Assembly: GCF_025195095.1 (NCBI RefSeq)
Contig: NZ_JANAVZ010000001.1
Location: 310,001-374,000 of the forward strand
Direction: 5' to 3'
DNA: 64,000 nt
From: Paracoccus maritimus
GTDB lineage: Bacteria > Pseudomonadota > Alphaproteobacteria > Rhodobacterales > Rhodobacteraceae
Shown: positions 47,767-58,065 of the stretch, piece after piece
Numbering within the stretch: position 1 is the first letter of the stretch
How the letters are laid out: each line of letters begins with the position of its first letter
Notes under the pieces: generated by a model
Databases searched by the model: none
The model's input: only the letters and a program-made list of their open reading frames with translations
Told to the model about the DNA's origin: nothing
Program-made: the position numbers and the translations under genes

Positions 47767-48249
47767 CTAGCCTTTCTTCCGACGCTTCTTCGTCAGGCTG
47801 GGGCAGATCCGGGTCTGCGGGTCCAGCCTGACATATTCGCGGGCCGTGATCACCTGCATCTCGATCGACCTGTTCCAGCCTGCGAACCAGCGCTGCTTGA
47901 TTTCGCCGCGATAGGTGCTGCCCATGATCTGGTCGACATAGGGCGGGATGATCGTGGTGTTCGGAATGCGCGGTGCGTGAAAGCCGATCCTTGCCCTTGG
48001 TCCCAGACAGGCATTGGGCAAGGTAATCAGCATCGTGCAGGCCGATCTGCAATATCCCCGAATGCGGATCGTCTTGCCCGATCGCGCCAGATCATTCCGC
48101 CGCTGCATCATCTGCAGGACGTTCCCGCCGCTGTCGTTGACGATGTCGATATGGTTCTTGCGGGCCTGGGCCAGACCTGCGGGCGGCGACAGCACAAGCG
48201 GCAGCGACAACAGCAGGACGGACAATGCGGATCGGATTCGGGCACTCAT
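47767..48249 (-). CDS. Exported ClpP-like (crotonase-superfamily) protein
   Basis: This 160-residue protein carries a signal peptide (SALSVLLLSLPLVLS then LAQA). The mature part has GYCRSACTMLITLPNACLG followed by ARIGFHAP, similar to periplasmic ClpP-like serine-protease-fold proteins seen in alphaproteobacteria. The nucleophile serine and histidine are plausible at SACT and GFHAP. It ends in a KKRRKKG tail. It diverges from the TonB receptor gene. Confidence 0.75.
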   Translation of the reverse strand: MSARIRSALSVLLLSLPLVLSPPAGLAQARKNHIDIVNDSGGNVLQMMQRRNDLARSGKTIRIRGYCRSACTMLITLPNACLGPRARIGFHAPRIPNTTIIPPYVDQIMGSTYRGEIKQRWFAGWNRSIEMQVITAREYVRLDPQTRICPSLTKKRRKKG

Positions 48250-48414
48250 GACGCGGATATTGACCGGCGGACGACCAAGAGGAAAGTCACGATCCGGCGA
48301 AGCGGCCCGCCCGATCACGTTCCCTTGAACGGAACGATCGGTTCGGATAGCGTCTTGGTCAATCAGCAAGGTCTCGTGCCCAGCCAGCCGAACGTCGCGC
48401 GACGGAGACCTTTC

Positions 48415-50356
48415 ATGCAGCTGCGCCCCCTGCCGATCCCACCTGCCTTGCCCCTTGCCACCCTGTTTGCCGTGCTGGGCGGTTCCGCAGCCGTCCACGC
48501 ACAGGAACGCGTCTACCAGCTTGATCCGATCTACCTGGAATCGGTCGATCCCCATTTCGGCGCCGCTGACCGGGCCACCAGCACGTATGCCACAGGAATG
48601 GAGATCGAGCGCGCGCGCACCGGCGATCTGAAGGATCTTTTCTCGGGTATCGCGTCGGTCTCTGTGGGGGGCGCATTGCCGCTGACGCAGAAGATCTATG
48701 TCAATGGCGTGGACATGCTGAATCTGGGCGTGACCATCGACGGCACCGCGCAGAACAACCGCGCCTTTCACCACGTCTCGGCCAACGCGATCGATCCGGG
48801 CCTGCTGAAGCAGGTCAGGGCTGATGCTACAATCTCGCCCGCCGACGCGGGACCATATGCGCTGGCCGGTTCGGTCGTCTTCGAAACCGTCGATCCCGAG
48901 GATATTCTTGATCCCGGCGATCCCTTTGGCGGCAATGTCAGGCTGGGTTACGCCGGCAACGGCGGCACCGCACAAGGCGCGCTGACCATGGCGGGGCAGT
49001 CTGGAGGATTCTCGTGGCTGGCCTATGGCAAGCGCGCCACCGGCGAGGATTACGACAGCGGCAGCGGTCAGCGGATGCTGGGAACGCGCGCCGACCTGAC
49101 CAGCACATTGCTGAAGCTGGCCTATGAGGACGAGACCGGACATCGGGTCGAATTGTCCGGACAGCGGCTGCGCGACAACTCGCTGCGCCAGTTCCGCGCG
49201 AATTTCGGCAGCTTCGGTGGTGATGACAGCGTGCTGCGGGTCTATGACACGACGCGCGAAAGCTATTCCCTGCATTACGAACACATACTGGCCGACGGAA
49301 TGTGGGATCCCGAGATCCATCTGGGTTATTCCGAAAGCGACATCGTCGTGCCGGAACCCTGGGACAGCAACGGCCTTTCGGGCACATGGTCGGCCAGGAT
49401 TCAGAACCGTTTCAATATTGGCGCCGAAGACAGCATCGTTGCGGGGATCGACTGGCAGCGCCGGTTTGGTGAATATTCCAGCCCGGATTTCGACAGCTAC
49501 CTGCGCGAGGAATCACACAATCTTGGGATCTTTGCCCAAGCGCGGCTTCAAGTGACGCCGCAGGCGCGGCTGTCTGCCGGGCTGCGGGCGGACCGGCAGC
49601 GCTTTGAAGGCGTGGATGGCAGCAAGAACACGCATTCGGGCGTTTCGGGCAACGCGTCGCTGACCTACGCTCTTTCAGATCGGCTGACCCTGCGAGGCGG
49701 TATGTCCTCGATCTTCGGCGGTGTCGATATCGAAGACAACTACACATTCCTGCCGGATTGGACCTATGCCGGGTTGCGGGCCGCGCGGGCGCAAAACGCC
49801 ACGATCGGTCTGGACTGGCAGGCCGACCAGTTGAAACTGGGCGGCGAGGTGTTCGTGACCCGGATCGACGATGCCCGCGGCGGAGTCGGCAATTTCGACT
49901 TCGAAAGCCGCGGATTCAACCTGGGGGGCGGAATATGGCTGGGCTACCGGATCGGCGCGGTTCACCCTCTCGCACAGCGATGTTCAGGTTGATGGCGCAG
50001 ATGCCGACGGCTATGAGGCGCTGGACTTCGGGGCGCCTCTGGGAACAGTGCTGGCGCTGGAGATGGAACAGCAGACACCCTGGCAAGGCTTGCGCCTGGG
50101 CGGCACGGTCGAGGCGGCACTGGATTACCGGATGCCGGAATCCGCCGACCGCGACCTGTCCGGCTATGCGGTGCTGAACCTGTTTGCCGAATATCTGCCA
50201 CCGCAATACCACAACGTCACCATCCGCGCCGAAATCAACAACCTCTTCGACCGCGACTATGCCGACCGAGCGACCTATGGCGGCGAATTCGATGTCGTGG
50301 GCACGCTGAAAGAGCCGGGTCGAACCGTGTCGCTGGTGGTTGCGACCGAGTTCTGA
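48415..50356 (+). pseudogene. TonB-dependent outer membrane receptor, frameshifted
   Basis: This is a receptor gene with signal peptide MQLRPLPIPPALPLATLFA cut after VHA, plug domain (IYVNGVDMLNLGVTIDGTA and PYALAGSVVFETVD) and a beta-barrel. The frame breaks at the GGGGGG run 49923-49928: upstream the frame ends after a stop at 49990-49992, while a frame restored by removing one G continues through AEYGWATGSARFTLSHSDV to a C-terminal SLVVATEF. The intact protein would be 646 residues. The substrate is unknown; siderophore or heme uptake is usual. GGAGA precedes the ATG. It could be a real mutation, a phase-variable G-tract or a sequencing error. Confidence 0.85.
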
Positions 50357-50461
50357 GAGGGCGATGACCGGGGCTGATGTTTGGGCATGTGTCCCGGCCA
50401 TCGGCAATCGTCCTATCGCTACGCCCTTTCCTGGCGTCCGCGAATCGCTTATCTGCGCAGG

Positions 50462-51826
50462 ATGCACAGCAACCCGCCCGATCTGCGCCCCGACCTTGCC
50501 CGCGCCCGCATCCCGGACCAGCGCCGCGATGGCCAGCCGACCATCGGCATGGTCAGCCTTGGCTGCCCCAAGGCGCTGGTCGACAGCGAACGCATCCTGA
50601 CCCGGCTGCGGGCCGAAGGCTATGCGATCAGCGCCGACTATGCGGGCGCGGACGCGGTGATCGTGAATACTTGTGGATTTCTGGACAGCGCCAAGGCGGA
50701 ATCGCTGGACGCGATCGGCGAGGCCCTGGCCGAGAACGGTCGGGTGATCGTGACCGGTTGCCTGGGTGCCGAGCCCGAATACATTACCGGCGCGCATCCC
50801 AAGGTTCTGGCCGTGACCGGACCGCATCAATACGAATCCGTCCTGGATGCCGTGCATGGCGCGGTGCCGCCAAGCCCCGATCCTTTCATCGACCTGCTTC
50901 CCGCTTCGGGCGTCAGCCTGACCCCACGGCACTACAGCTATCTGAAGATTTCCGAGGGCTGTAATCATAAATGCAAGTTCTGCATCATTCCTGACATGCG
51001 GGGACGACTGGTCAGCCGCCCGGCACATGCCGTGATGCGCGAAGCCGAAAAACTGGTTCAGGCGGGCGTGCAGGAACTGCTGGTCATCAGCCAGGATACC
51101 AGCGCCTATGGCGTCGATCGCAAATACCAGACCGAACGGGGCCACCGTGCCCATATCACCGATCTGGCACGCGATCTTGGAAGCCTCGGCGCATGGGTGC
51201 GTCTGCACTATGTTTATCCCTATCCCCATGTCCGCGACCTGATTCCGCTGATGGCCGACGGGCTTGTGCTGCCCTATCTGGATATCCCGTTCCAGCACGC
51301 GCATCCGGACACGCTGAAGCGCATGGCCCGGCCTGCGGCGGCGGCACGAACGTTGGATGAAATTGCGGCGTGGCGCAGCGTCTGCCCCGACATCACCCTG
51401 CGATCGACCTTCATCGTCGGATATCCGGGCGAGACCGAGGCCGAGTTCCAGACCCTGCTGGACTGGCTGGACGAGGCGCAGCTGGACCGCGTGGGTGCCT
51501 TCCAGTACGAGAACGTCAAGGGCGCGCGGGCAAATGACCTGCCCGACCATGTCGCACCCGAGATCAAGCAGGACCGTTTCGACCGTTTCATGGAAAAGGC
51601 CCAGAAGATCAGCGAGGCGAAGCTGGCTGCGAAGGTCGGCCAGCGTATCGAGGTGATCGTGGACGACGTCGATGAACAGGGCGCGACCTGCCGGACCAAG
51701 GCGGATGCCCCCGAGATTGACGGAAACCTGTTCATCGATGACGGATTCGACACGCTGAAATCGGGCGATATCGTCAGCGTCACAGTGGATGAGGCCGGTG
51801 AATACGACCTGTGGGGGCGACTTTGA
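50462..51826 (+). CDS. rimO: Ribosomal protein S12 methylthiotransferase
   Basis: This 454-residue radical SAM enzyme methylthiolates Asp88 of ribosomal protein S12. The N-terminal MTTase domain begins [16 protein letters not shown], the radical SAM cysteines are Cys167, Cys171 and Cys174 in GCNHKCKFC, and a C-terminal TRAM domain ends the protein. The chosen ATG gives a sequence matching homologues. A sulfotransferase gene overlaps its end. Confidence 0.96.
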   Translation: MHSNPPDLRPDLARARIPDQRRDGQPTIGMVSLGCPKALVDSERILTRLRAEGYAISADYAGADAVIVNTCGFLDSAKAESLDAIGEALAENGRVIVTGCLGAEPEYITGAHPKVLAVTGPHQYESVLDAVHGAVPPSPDPFIDLLPASGVSLTPRHYSYLKISEGCNHKCKFCIIPDMRGRLVSRPAHAVMREAEKLVQAGVQELLVISQDTSAYGVDRKYQTERGHRAHITDLARDLGSLGAWVRLHYVYPYPHVRDLIPLMADGLVLPYLDIPFQHAHPDTLKRMARPAAAARTLDEIAAWRSVCPDITLRSTFIVGYPGETEAEFQTLLDWLDEAQLDRVGAFQYENVKGARANDLPDHVAPEIKQDRFDRFMEKAQKISEAKLAAKVGQRIEVIVDDVDEQGATCRTKADAPEIDGNLFIDDGFDTLKSGDIVSVTVDEAGEYDLWGRL

Positions 51827-52698
51827 ACGATCTGGGGCAGCCCGCGTGGGACGCTGACGGTCAGCCACGCAAGCCCCGCATCGTAGGCATCGGGGCGCAG
51901 AAGGCTGGGACAAGCTGGCTGAGTGAGAGCCTGGCCCAGCATCCGAGGATCTGGACACCGCCCTTCAAGGAGGTGCAGTTTTTCAACCACCGTTTCGTGC
52001 CCGAACATCGCAAATGGCTTCCTTGGCATTTCCGGCGCAGCAAGGAAAACATCGTCCGTCGCCATGTCGCCAAGGGCATTCCGATGTCGCCCGAGATGGC
52101 GGTCTATCTGTCAGAGATCACCCAGGGCGAGATGTTCACCGAACGCTGGTATCGCAGCGTTTTCGCGCCCGCGCCGCAGGGGTCGCGACCCATCGACATC
52201 ACGCCCGAGTATTCGACCCTTCCCGCCGAGGGCGTGGATTATATTCGTGACTTCCTGCCCAACGCGCAGTTCATCTATGTCATCCGCCATCCTGTGGATC
52301 GGGCCATATCCCAGTTGAAGATGAATCTCAGGCGCAAGGGCCGCAAGCCGGTGACCGTTGATGACTGGCTGGCCGAGATCGAAGACCCGGTGCTGATGGA
52401 TCGCGGCGACTATGCGACCTATCTGCCGCGTTGGCGGGAACGGTTCGGCGACGACCGTCTGCTGGTTCTGCCGTTCGGGCGGATCGCCCGCGACCCGCAC
52501 GCCCTGATGCGTGATATCGAGGCGTTTCTGAACTTGCCTGCCGCATATTATCAGGGTCTGCACAAGAAGGTCTTTGCGGCACCGAGTGGCCTGTCGGTGC
52601 CCGATCCGGCCCGCGCAGCACTGCGCGCCAAGCTGGAGCCGCAATTCGACTATCTTGGCGCGACCATGTCTGCCGAATTCATGGCCGATCTGCGCTGA
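51811..52698 (+). CDS. Sulfotransferase family protein
   Basis: This 295-residue protein has the PAPS-binding 5' loop [20 protein letters not shown] and the 3' phosphate motif [17 protein letters not shown], which define sulfotransferases of the heparan/sugar type. The acceptor is unknown, possibly a lipid or sugar. Start GTG 51811 or TTG 51823 overlaps rimO; the TTG forms a TTGA junction. Confidence 0.88.
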   Translation: MGATLNDLGQPAWDADGQPRKPRIVGIGAQKAGTSWLSESLAQHPRIWTPPFKEVQFFNHRFVPEHRKWLPWHFRRSKENIVRRHVAKGIPMSPEMAVYLSEITQGEMFTERWYRSVFAPAPQGSRPIDITPEYSTLPAEGVDYIRDFLPNAQFIYVIRHPVDRAISQLKMNLRRKGRKPVTVDDWLAEIEDPVLMDRGDYATYLPRWRERFGDDRLLVLPFGRIARDPHALMRDIEAFLNLPAAYYQGLHKKVFAAPSGLSVPDPARAALRAKLEPQFDYLGATMSAEFMADLR

Positions 52699-52754
52699 CC
52701 TTTCACCGGGGCGTGCTTTCCCCTACATAGCCGCCAAACCTTGAGGAGATTCCG

Positions 52755-54410
52755 ATGGCGTCCTATCAGTTCGTGTATCACATGGACGGCGTGTCCAAGA
52801 CCTATCCCGGCGGCAAGAAGGTCTTCGAGAACATCCGGCTGAACTTTCTTCCCGGCGTGAAGATCGGTGTCGTCGGCGTCAACGGCGCCGGTAAATCGAC
52901 CCTGCTGCGCGTGATGGCCGGCTGGGACAAGGATTTCACCGGCGAGGCCTGGGCCGCCAAGGGCGCTACGGTCGGCTATCTACCGCAGGAACCGCAGCTG
53001 GATGAAAGCCTCAGCGTCCGCGAGAACGTGATGCTGGGCGTCGCCGCCAAGCAGGCCAAGCTGGAGCGGTACAACGAGTTGGCGATGAACTACTCGGACG
53101 AGACCGCCGAAGAGATGGCGAAGCTGCAGGACGAGATCGACGCCGAGAATCTGTGGGATCTGGACAGCCAGATCGATGTCGCCATGGAGGCGCTGCGCTG
53201 TCCGCCCGATGACGCCGACGTGTCCACCCTGTCAGGCGGCGAACGCCGCCGCGTCGCGCTGTGCAAGCTGCTGCTGGAAGCGCCGGACATGCTGCTGCTG
53301 GACGAACCGACCAACCATCTGGATGCGGAAACTATCGCCTGGCTGCAAAAGCACCTGATCGAATACAAGGGCACGATCCTGATCGTCACCCACGACCGTT
53401 ATTTCCTGGACGATATCACCAGCTGGATCCTGGAACTGGATCGCGGCCGCGGCATCCCCTACGAGGGTAACTATTCCGCATGGCTGGAACAGAAGGCCAA
53501 GCGACTGGAGCAGGAATCGCGCGAGGACAAGTCCAAGCAGAAGGTGCTGGAACGCGAACTGGAATGGATCCGCGCCGGTGCCAAGGCGCGGCAAGCCAAA
53601 TCCAAGGCGCGGATCAATGCCTATAACGAAATGGCTGGTCAGTCCGAACGTGAAAAGCTGTCGCGCGCCCAGATCATCATTCCGAACGGCGAACGTCTGG
53701 GTAACAAGGTGATCGAGGTCGAGGGCCTGAAAAAGGCCATGGGCGACAAGCTTTTGATCGAAGGGCTGGATTTCAGCCTGCCGCCGGGCGGCATCGTCGG
53801 CGTGATCGGCCCGAACGGCGCCGGTAAATCGACGCTGTTCCGCATGCTGACCGGTCAGGAAAAGCCGGATCAGGGTGAGATCACCTATGGTGACACCGTG
53901 CATCTGTCCTATGTGGATCAGTCGCGCGATGCGCTGGAATCGGGCAAGACCGTGTGGGAGGAAATCAGCGGCGGGGCCGAGCAGATCGTCTTGGGTGACA
54001 CGCAGATGAACAGCCGCGCCTATTGCAGCGCCTTCAACTTCAAGGGCGGCGATCAGCAGAAGAAGGTCGGTCAGCTTTCGGGCGGCGAACGCAACCGGGT
54101 CCACATGGCCAAGCTGCTGAAATCCGGCGGCAACGTGCTGCTGCTTGACGAACCGACCAACGATCTGGATGTCGAAACCCTGCAGGCACTGGAAGCCGCG
54201 CTGGAGGATTTCGCCGGCTGCGCGGTCATTATCAGCCACGACCGCTTCTTCCTTGACCGCCTTTGCACCCATATCCTCGCGTTCGAGGGGGATGCGCATG
54301 TCGAATGGTTCGAAGGCAATTTCGAGGCCTACGAAGAAGACAAGGTTCGCCGCCTTGGTCCGGATTCGATCGAACCGAAGCGCGTGAAATACAAGAAATT
54401 CACCCGCTGA
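52755..54410 (+). CDS. ettA: Energy-dependent translational throttle protein EttA
   Basis: This 551-residue ABC-F ATPase binds the ribosomal E site and gates translation with ATP levels. Two ATPase domains are present: VGVNGAGKSTLL / LSGGERRRVAL / MLLLDEPTNHLD and IGPNGAGKSTLF / LSGGERNRVHM / VLLLDEPTNDLD. The linker helices contain many Lys and Glu. The ATG follows GAGGAGATTCC. Confidence 0.96.
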   Translation: MASYQFVYHMDGVSKTYPGGKKVFENIRLNFLPGVKIGVVGVNGAGKSTLLRVMAGWDKDFTGEAWAAKGATVGYLPQEPQLDESLSVRENVMLGVAAKQAKLERYNELAMNYSDETAEEMAKLQDEIDAENLWDLDSQIDVAMEALRCPPDDADVSTLSGGERRRVALCKLLLEAPDMLLLDEPTNHLDAETIAWLQKHLIEYKGTILIVTHDRYFLDDITSWILELDRGRGIPYEGNYSAWLEQKAKRLEQESREDKSKQKVLERELEWIRAGAKARQAKSKARINAYNEMAGQSEREKLSRAQIIIPNGERLGNKVIEVEGLKKAMGDKLLIEGLDFSLPPGGIVGVIGPNGAGKSTLFRMLTGQEKPDQGEITYGDTVHLSYVDQSRDALESGKTVWEEISGGAEQIVLGDTQMNSRAYCSAFNFKGGDQQKKVGQLSGGERNRVHMAKLLKSGGNVLLLDEPTNDLDVETLQALEAALEDFAGCAVIISHDRFFLDRLCTHILAFEGDAHVEWFEGNFEAYEEDKVRRLGPDSIEPKRVKYKKFTR

Positions 54411-54443
54411 TCGGATCCTCGCGTCGAACAGGCGCAAGCGCGC

Positions 54444-54475
54444 GGCAAGGCGAACCGCTACGGGATCGCCTTGCC
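54444..54475 (+). terminator. Hairpin after ettA
   Basis: A 10-bp perfect stem (GGCAAGGCGA/TCGCCTTGCC) with a 12-nt loop lies 33 bp past the ettA stop. No U-tract follows. It could stop or protect the ettA transcript. Confidence 0.5.
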
Positions 54476-54702
54476 CTCAACCGAATCTCCTGCTGCCTTG
54501 CACGCCCTTGGGCAGTCTTGCCTACGCAATCGCACGAATACACTTCGGCAACCTGTTCAGGCATAGTTAACACATCGTCAGCGAAGCAGTTGGCGACCAT
54601 TTCAAGGTCGGGATTTTGGGCCGTCAGGATCGCGCGGGTCAGATTGTACGGGTGATGAGTGTAACGGCCTTGACCAAGCTGTTTTAAGGCAGTTTTTTTA
54701 AT
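54476..54702. other. Gap between ettA and the FixJ-type regulator, no assignable gene
   Basis: This 227-bp stretch is the central part of the 363-bp gap between ettA and the regulator gene. It is less GC-rich than its neighbours. The minus strand keeps an open frame from about 54690 to 54400 with protein-like composition but no convincing start codon or ribosome-binding site except an internal ATG at 54600. The plus strand could encode a small RNA that ends at the hairpin at 54703-54742. I cannot support either as a gene. Confidence 0.3.
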
Positions 54703-54749
54703 GCCGCCGAATCCGTTGCATATTCCATGCGGATTCGGCGGCTTTTTTT
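54703..54749 (+). terminator. Strong intrinsic terminator
   Basis: A 13-bp perfect stem (GCCGCCGAATCCG/CGGATTCGGCGGC) with a 14-nt loop is followed by seven T residues. It ends a plus-strand transcript, either ettA read-through or a separate small RNA. Confidence 0.9.
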
Positions 54750-54773
54750 GGTTGGGCGCCGGAACCGCGCGGT

Positions 54774-55400
54774 TCAGCGTTGTGCGCGCAACACCATGTC
54801 GATCAGCTCTACAACCGATCCAACGTCAAGCTTCTCTAGGATGCGGGCGCGGTGGTGATCCACGGTGCGGGGGCTGATATCCAGATAGCGACCGATTTCC
54901 TTGCTGGAAACCTCGGCCGGGTTCGCCAGCATGTGATCGACGATTTCCTGTTCGCGGGGCGTCAGGCGCGCAAGGCGTTCCTTGATCTGGCGCGTGGCAA
55001 GACCTTCGCGGCGCATCGTTTCGGCCATTTCCATTGCCGCATGGATACGCTGGATCAGATCCGTCTGCCGGAAGGGCTTCTCCAGAAAATCGATCGCGCC
55101 GCCCTTCATCGCCTGCACGGATTCAGGGATTCCGCCATGGCCGGTAATGAAGATGATCGGGATGGCGATGCCGCGATCACGAAGATGCTGCTGCAGTTCC
55201 AGGCCGTTCATGCCCGGCATTCCGTAATCAAGGATCAGACAGCCCAGGCGTGTTTCGTCATAGGCTGCCAGAAAGGCCTCGGCGGATTCGAAGGCCTCAC
55301 AGTCCAGGCCGCGCAGGTGCAGTCCGCGGGTCAGCGATGAACGTATGGCAGGGTCATCGTCCACGATGAAGACCGTTCGCACGCCATCGTCGTCAGTCAT
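54774..55400 (-). CDS. FixJ-type response regulator
   Basis: This 208-residue regulator has a receiver domain with VFIVDDDPAIR, phosphoacceptor Asp58 in ILDYGMPGMNG and the Lys-containing FLEKPFRQ. A LuxR-type helix-turn-helix follows, with LTPREQEIVDHMLAN and SSKEIGRYLDISPRTVDHHRARI. It lies 84 bp after the sensor kinase gene on the same strand. The regulon is unknown. Confidence 0.94.
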   Translation of the reverse strand: MTDDDGVRTVFIVDDDPAIRSSLTRGLHLRGLDCEAFESAEAFLAAYDETRLGCLILDYGMPGMNGLELQQHLRDRGIAIPIIFITGHGGIPESVQAMKGGAIDFLEKPFRQTDLIQRIHAAMEMAETMRREGLATRQIKERLARLTPREQEIVDHMLANPAEVSSKEIGRYLDISPRTVDHHRARILEKLDVGSVVELIDMVLRAQR

Positions 55401-55484
55401 TGCCCGCTTCTCCCTTGTTCAGCGCCGTTGTAGAACGGCGCAAACCCGTATCATTCGTTCTGTCGAAGTGTAGCCCATTCCACG

Positions 55485-57824
55485 TCAGGCTGTCGCCGGG
55501 GCAATGGCTTCCGCGACCGGGGCACGGCGCAGCGTAAATCGGAAGCGGGCGCCGCCCGTATAGTCCCTGTCCAGGTGCAGTTCCCCGTCATTCGCCTCGA
55601 TCATGGACCGGCAGATCGAAAGACCCAACCCCATTCCAGCCGGTTTGGTCGTCTCGAACTGCGAAAACAGGTTGATGCCTGGGTCGATGCCCGGCCCGGT
55701 GTCCTCGACCGTGACCTGGATGAATTCGTCCTGACCTTCGGCGCTGATGATGACGCGTCTGGTGGGGGAATGCGCCCCGGACATGGCCTCGATCGCGTTG
55801 CGGATGAGATTGACCAGGACCTGAGCGATCTGGATGCGGTTGGCGCGCACGGGCGGCAGGTTCGGCAGGTCCGCGATGATCGTGACATCTGCCTCGACCG
55901 CCTCGGGTTGAACAAGACGGCGCGTCTGCTCCAGCAACTCGGCGAAATCGAACACGGTTGCCTGCGCCCCGTCCTTGCTGATGAAGCCGCGCAATGCCCG
56001 GATGATCTCGCCCGCGCGCAGTGACTGGCCTTCGATCTCGCTCAGGATCTCGCGCAGTTCGGGGGCGCTGTTCTGGGCCTGTTCGGCAATCAGCAAAGCG
56101 GTATCGGCGTTCTGCGCGATGGCGGACAACGGTTGATTCAACTCGTGCGCAAGCCCGGCTGCCATCTGGCCCATCGTATTGCCACGCGCCAGATGTGACA
56201 GATCGCGGTTGAGCCTTGCGATCTCGCTGTCGCGGGCTTTCATCTGCGTGATGTCGTCAAGCGTCACCACGGCGTGCAGCGGTTCGCCGTTATGGTCACG
56301 AATGAGGATGGCGTTGACCGCAAGGCTGACCGGATGGCCGTCCTTGTGCAGGATCCGTGCTTCCCGGTTGCTTGTGAACGCGTCGTCTGTGGCAAAGGCC
56401 GAGGGCAGGAACAGATGCGGGTCTTGTGGCGGGGTCAGGTCGGTATAGCGCATAGACAGCAATTCATGCACCGTGTAGCCGGTGATCTCGCACAGCTTGG
56501 CGTTGACCTTGAGGAAGCGCCCCGTATCGGGCGAGATCTGCGCCATCGCCCGTGACGACAGATCGAAAGTCTGGCCGTATTCGCGTTCGGCCTTCTTGCG
56601 GGCGACAATCTCCTGCATCAGCGCTTCGTTCGCGTGGGTCAGTTCCCTGTAGGTCCGCGGCAGTGGATCGGTCGGGCTTGCTTCTCCCTGAGAAATCAGC
56701 GCCGAGCGTACCGCGAACGCGCGAACCGGCCTGTAGATATAATTCGCCAGCAGCAGCCCGATCAGTCCGGTCACGACTGCGACGGCAACGGCGATCCAGA
56801 TATTCGTCGTGCGGTTTTCCCTGATTTCGCCGATGAAGTCGTCACGTGGTGCATAGACGGCGATCGTCCAGGGCAGCTGCTCGCTGATCTGGGGAAGAAC
56901 GTTGACGATGTAGTTGGCGCCCCGATAGGTGAATTCTGAATACACTTCCCGGCTAACGGGCAGGTCGAATTTCTCGCCCATTTCGGCGAATGCCTCGCGG
57001 GCGATCGGATCGCCGAACTGGGTGATGTTGACAAAGCTTAACGTCCCGTCGCTGCTTTCAGTCTTGATCAATGACTCGTCGGGATGCGCGATGACGTCGC
57101 CATTGCTGTTGACGATCAGCGCCTTTCCGCTTTCGCCGATCTGCAGCCGCGACAGAAAGTCGGATATGCTGCTGATCTCGATATCGACGCCCACCGCACC
57201 ACGCAGCGTCGAGACCCCGCCACGAACCGGAGCGGCCAGCGTGATGCCCGGCTGCTGCGACGAGAAGAATATATAGGGTTCGGTCCAGATCGTGGACCTT
57301 TGATCATTCGCGCGTTTGTACCAAGGCCGACTGCGCGGATCGAAGGTGTCGGTGGGATCCACGTTCCGCGTCACCACAGCGAAATTTTCCGTCCGCCAGA
57401 TGAATTCGACCTTCCGGACGCCATCCTCGAAGGTGATCAGCTTCGATCTGAATGGCGCCGGGCCGTCGTTGCTGCGCATCACATAGACGAAGCTGCCATC
57501 CGCGCCGCCGAAATACAGTCCCGAGAACTGAGGTGTGATGCGCAGTTGCTGAAACAGGAATTGTTCCAGCATCTGCGGATTTTCGGCGGAAACGACCCGG
57601 TGCTGTGCCAGCCTGGCGGCCAGTTCGGCCGCGCCCTGAGCCGGGTTCAGAAACCCCTTAGAATGTTCGGCCGTGGTGTGGCCGACATCGCTGAGAAGAC
57701 TTCTTGCGTGATCAAGAAGTACTTGCTGCGAAGTCAGATAGGACGAGAATACGACCGCCAGAACCGCCACGAACTGAAGCCCGGCAAGGCCGATGGCAAG
57801 CATGGCGGCAAGGGAATTTCTCAT
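55485..57824 (-). CDS. Sensor histidine kinase with Cache and PAS domains
   Basis: This 779-residue kinase has an N-terminal membrane helix (residues about 8-28), a periplasmic Cache-type sensor with WYKRANDQRSTIW and GVDIEISSISDFL, and a second helix near 345-366. A PAS domain around 420-540 follows. The HisKA box is HELNQPLSAI with His560, and the ATP-binding domain has NLIRNAIEAM and GMGLGLSICR. The combination resembles FixL/DctB-type kinases. Its partner is the adjacent FixJ-type regulator. The small-molecule signal is unknown. Confidence 0.93.
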   Translation of the reverse strand: MRNSLAAMLAIGLAGLQFVAVLAVVFSSYLTSQQVLLDHARSLLSDVGHTTAEHSKGFLNPAQGAAELAARLAQHRVVSAENPQMLEQFLFQQLRITPQFSGLYFGGADGSFVYVMRSNDGPAPFRSKLITFEDGVRKVEFIWRTENFAVVTRNVDPTDTFDPRSRPWYKRANDQRSTIWTEPYIFFSSQQPGITLAAPVRGGVSTLRGAVGVDIEISSISDFLSRLQIGESGKALIVNSNGDVIAHPDESLIKTESSDGTLSFVNITQFGDPIAREAFAEMGEKFDLPVSREVYSEFTYRGANYIVNVLPQISEQLPWTIAVYAPRDDFIGEIRENRTTNIWIAVAVAVVTGLIGLLLANYIYRPVRAFAVRSALISQGEASPTDPLPRTYRELTHANEALMQEIVARKKAEREYGQTFDLSSRAMAQISPDTGRFLKVNAKLCEITGYTVHELLSMRYTDLTPPQDPHLFLPSAFATDDAFTSNREARILHKDGHPVSLAVNAILIRDHNGEPLHAVVTLDDITQMKARDSEIARLNRDLSHLARGNTMGQMAAGLAHELNQPLSAIAQNADTALLIAEQAQNSAPELREILSEIEGQSLRAGEIIRALRGFISKDGAQATVFDFAELLEQTRRLVQPEAVEADVTIIADLPNLPPVRANRIQIAQVLVNLIRNAIEAMSGAHSPTRRVIISAEGQDEFIQVTVEDTGPGIDPGINLFSQFETTKPAGMGLGLSICRSMIEANDGELHLDRDYTGGARFRFTLRRAPVAEAIAPATA

Positions 57825-58065
57825 CGTTCGATCACTGAAGGTCCAATTTCAACGACCTTTGCGCGAAAGGTGCCGGTTGCGCAAGATCAGGTGGAAAAAC
57901 AGGGTATCAGTGAAGGATTACGATAGATGCGTCGAAATAGATGTGCGCCGTCCGACCATCGAAAAACTTCGCGGGCCTTGCGGGCGCGGCGCAGCAAAGC
58001 CCTTCCGCCGAGGGCGAGGTCGGGCAGCGTTTGTCGAATTGATCAGGCTCACCGCAAGGCGGTCA

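Noticed and set aside
49916..51958. 680-codon minus-strand frame across rimO
   Set aside because: RimO with its radical SAM cysteines is on the plus strand; the antisense frame has no motifs.
57825..58065. Possible small basic protein in the gap after the sensor kinase
   Set aside because: The frame is Arg/Ser-rich with no ribosome-binding site and no signal peptide, as expected of chance GC-rich DNA.
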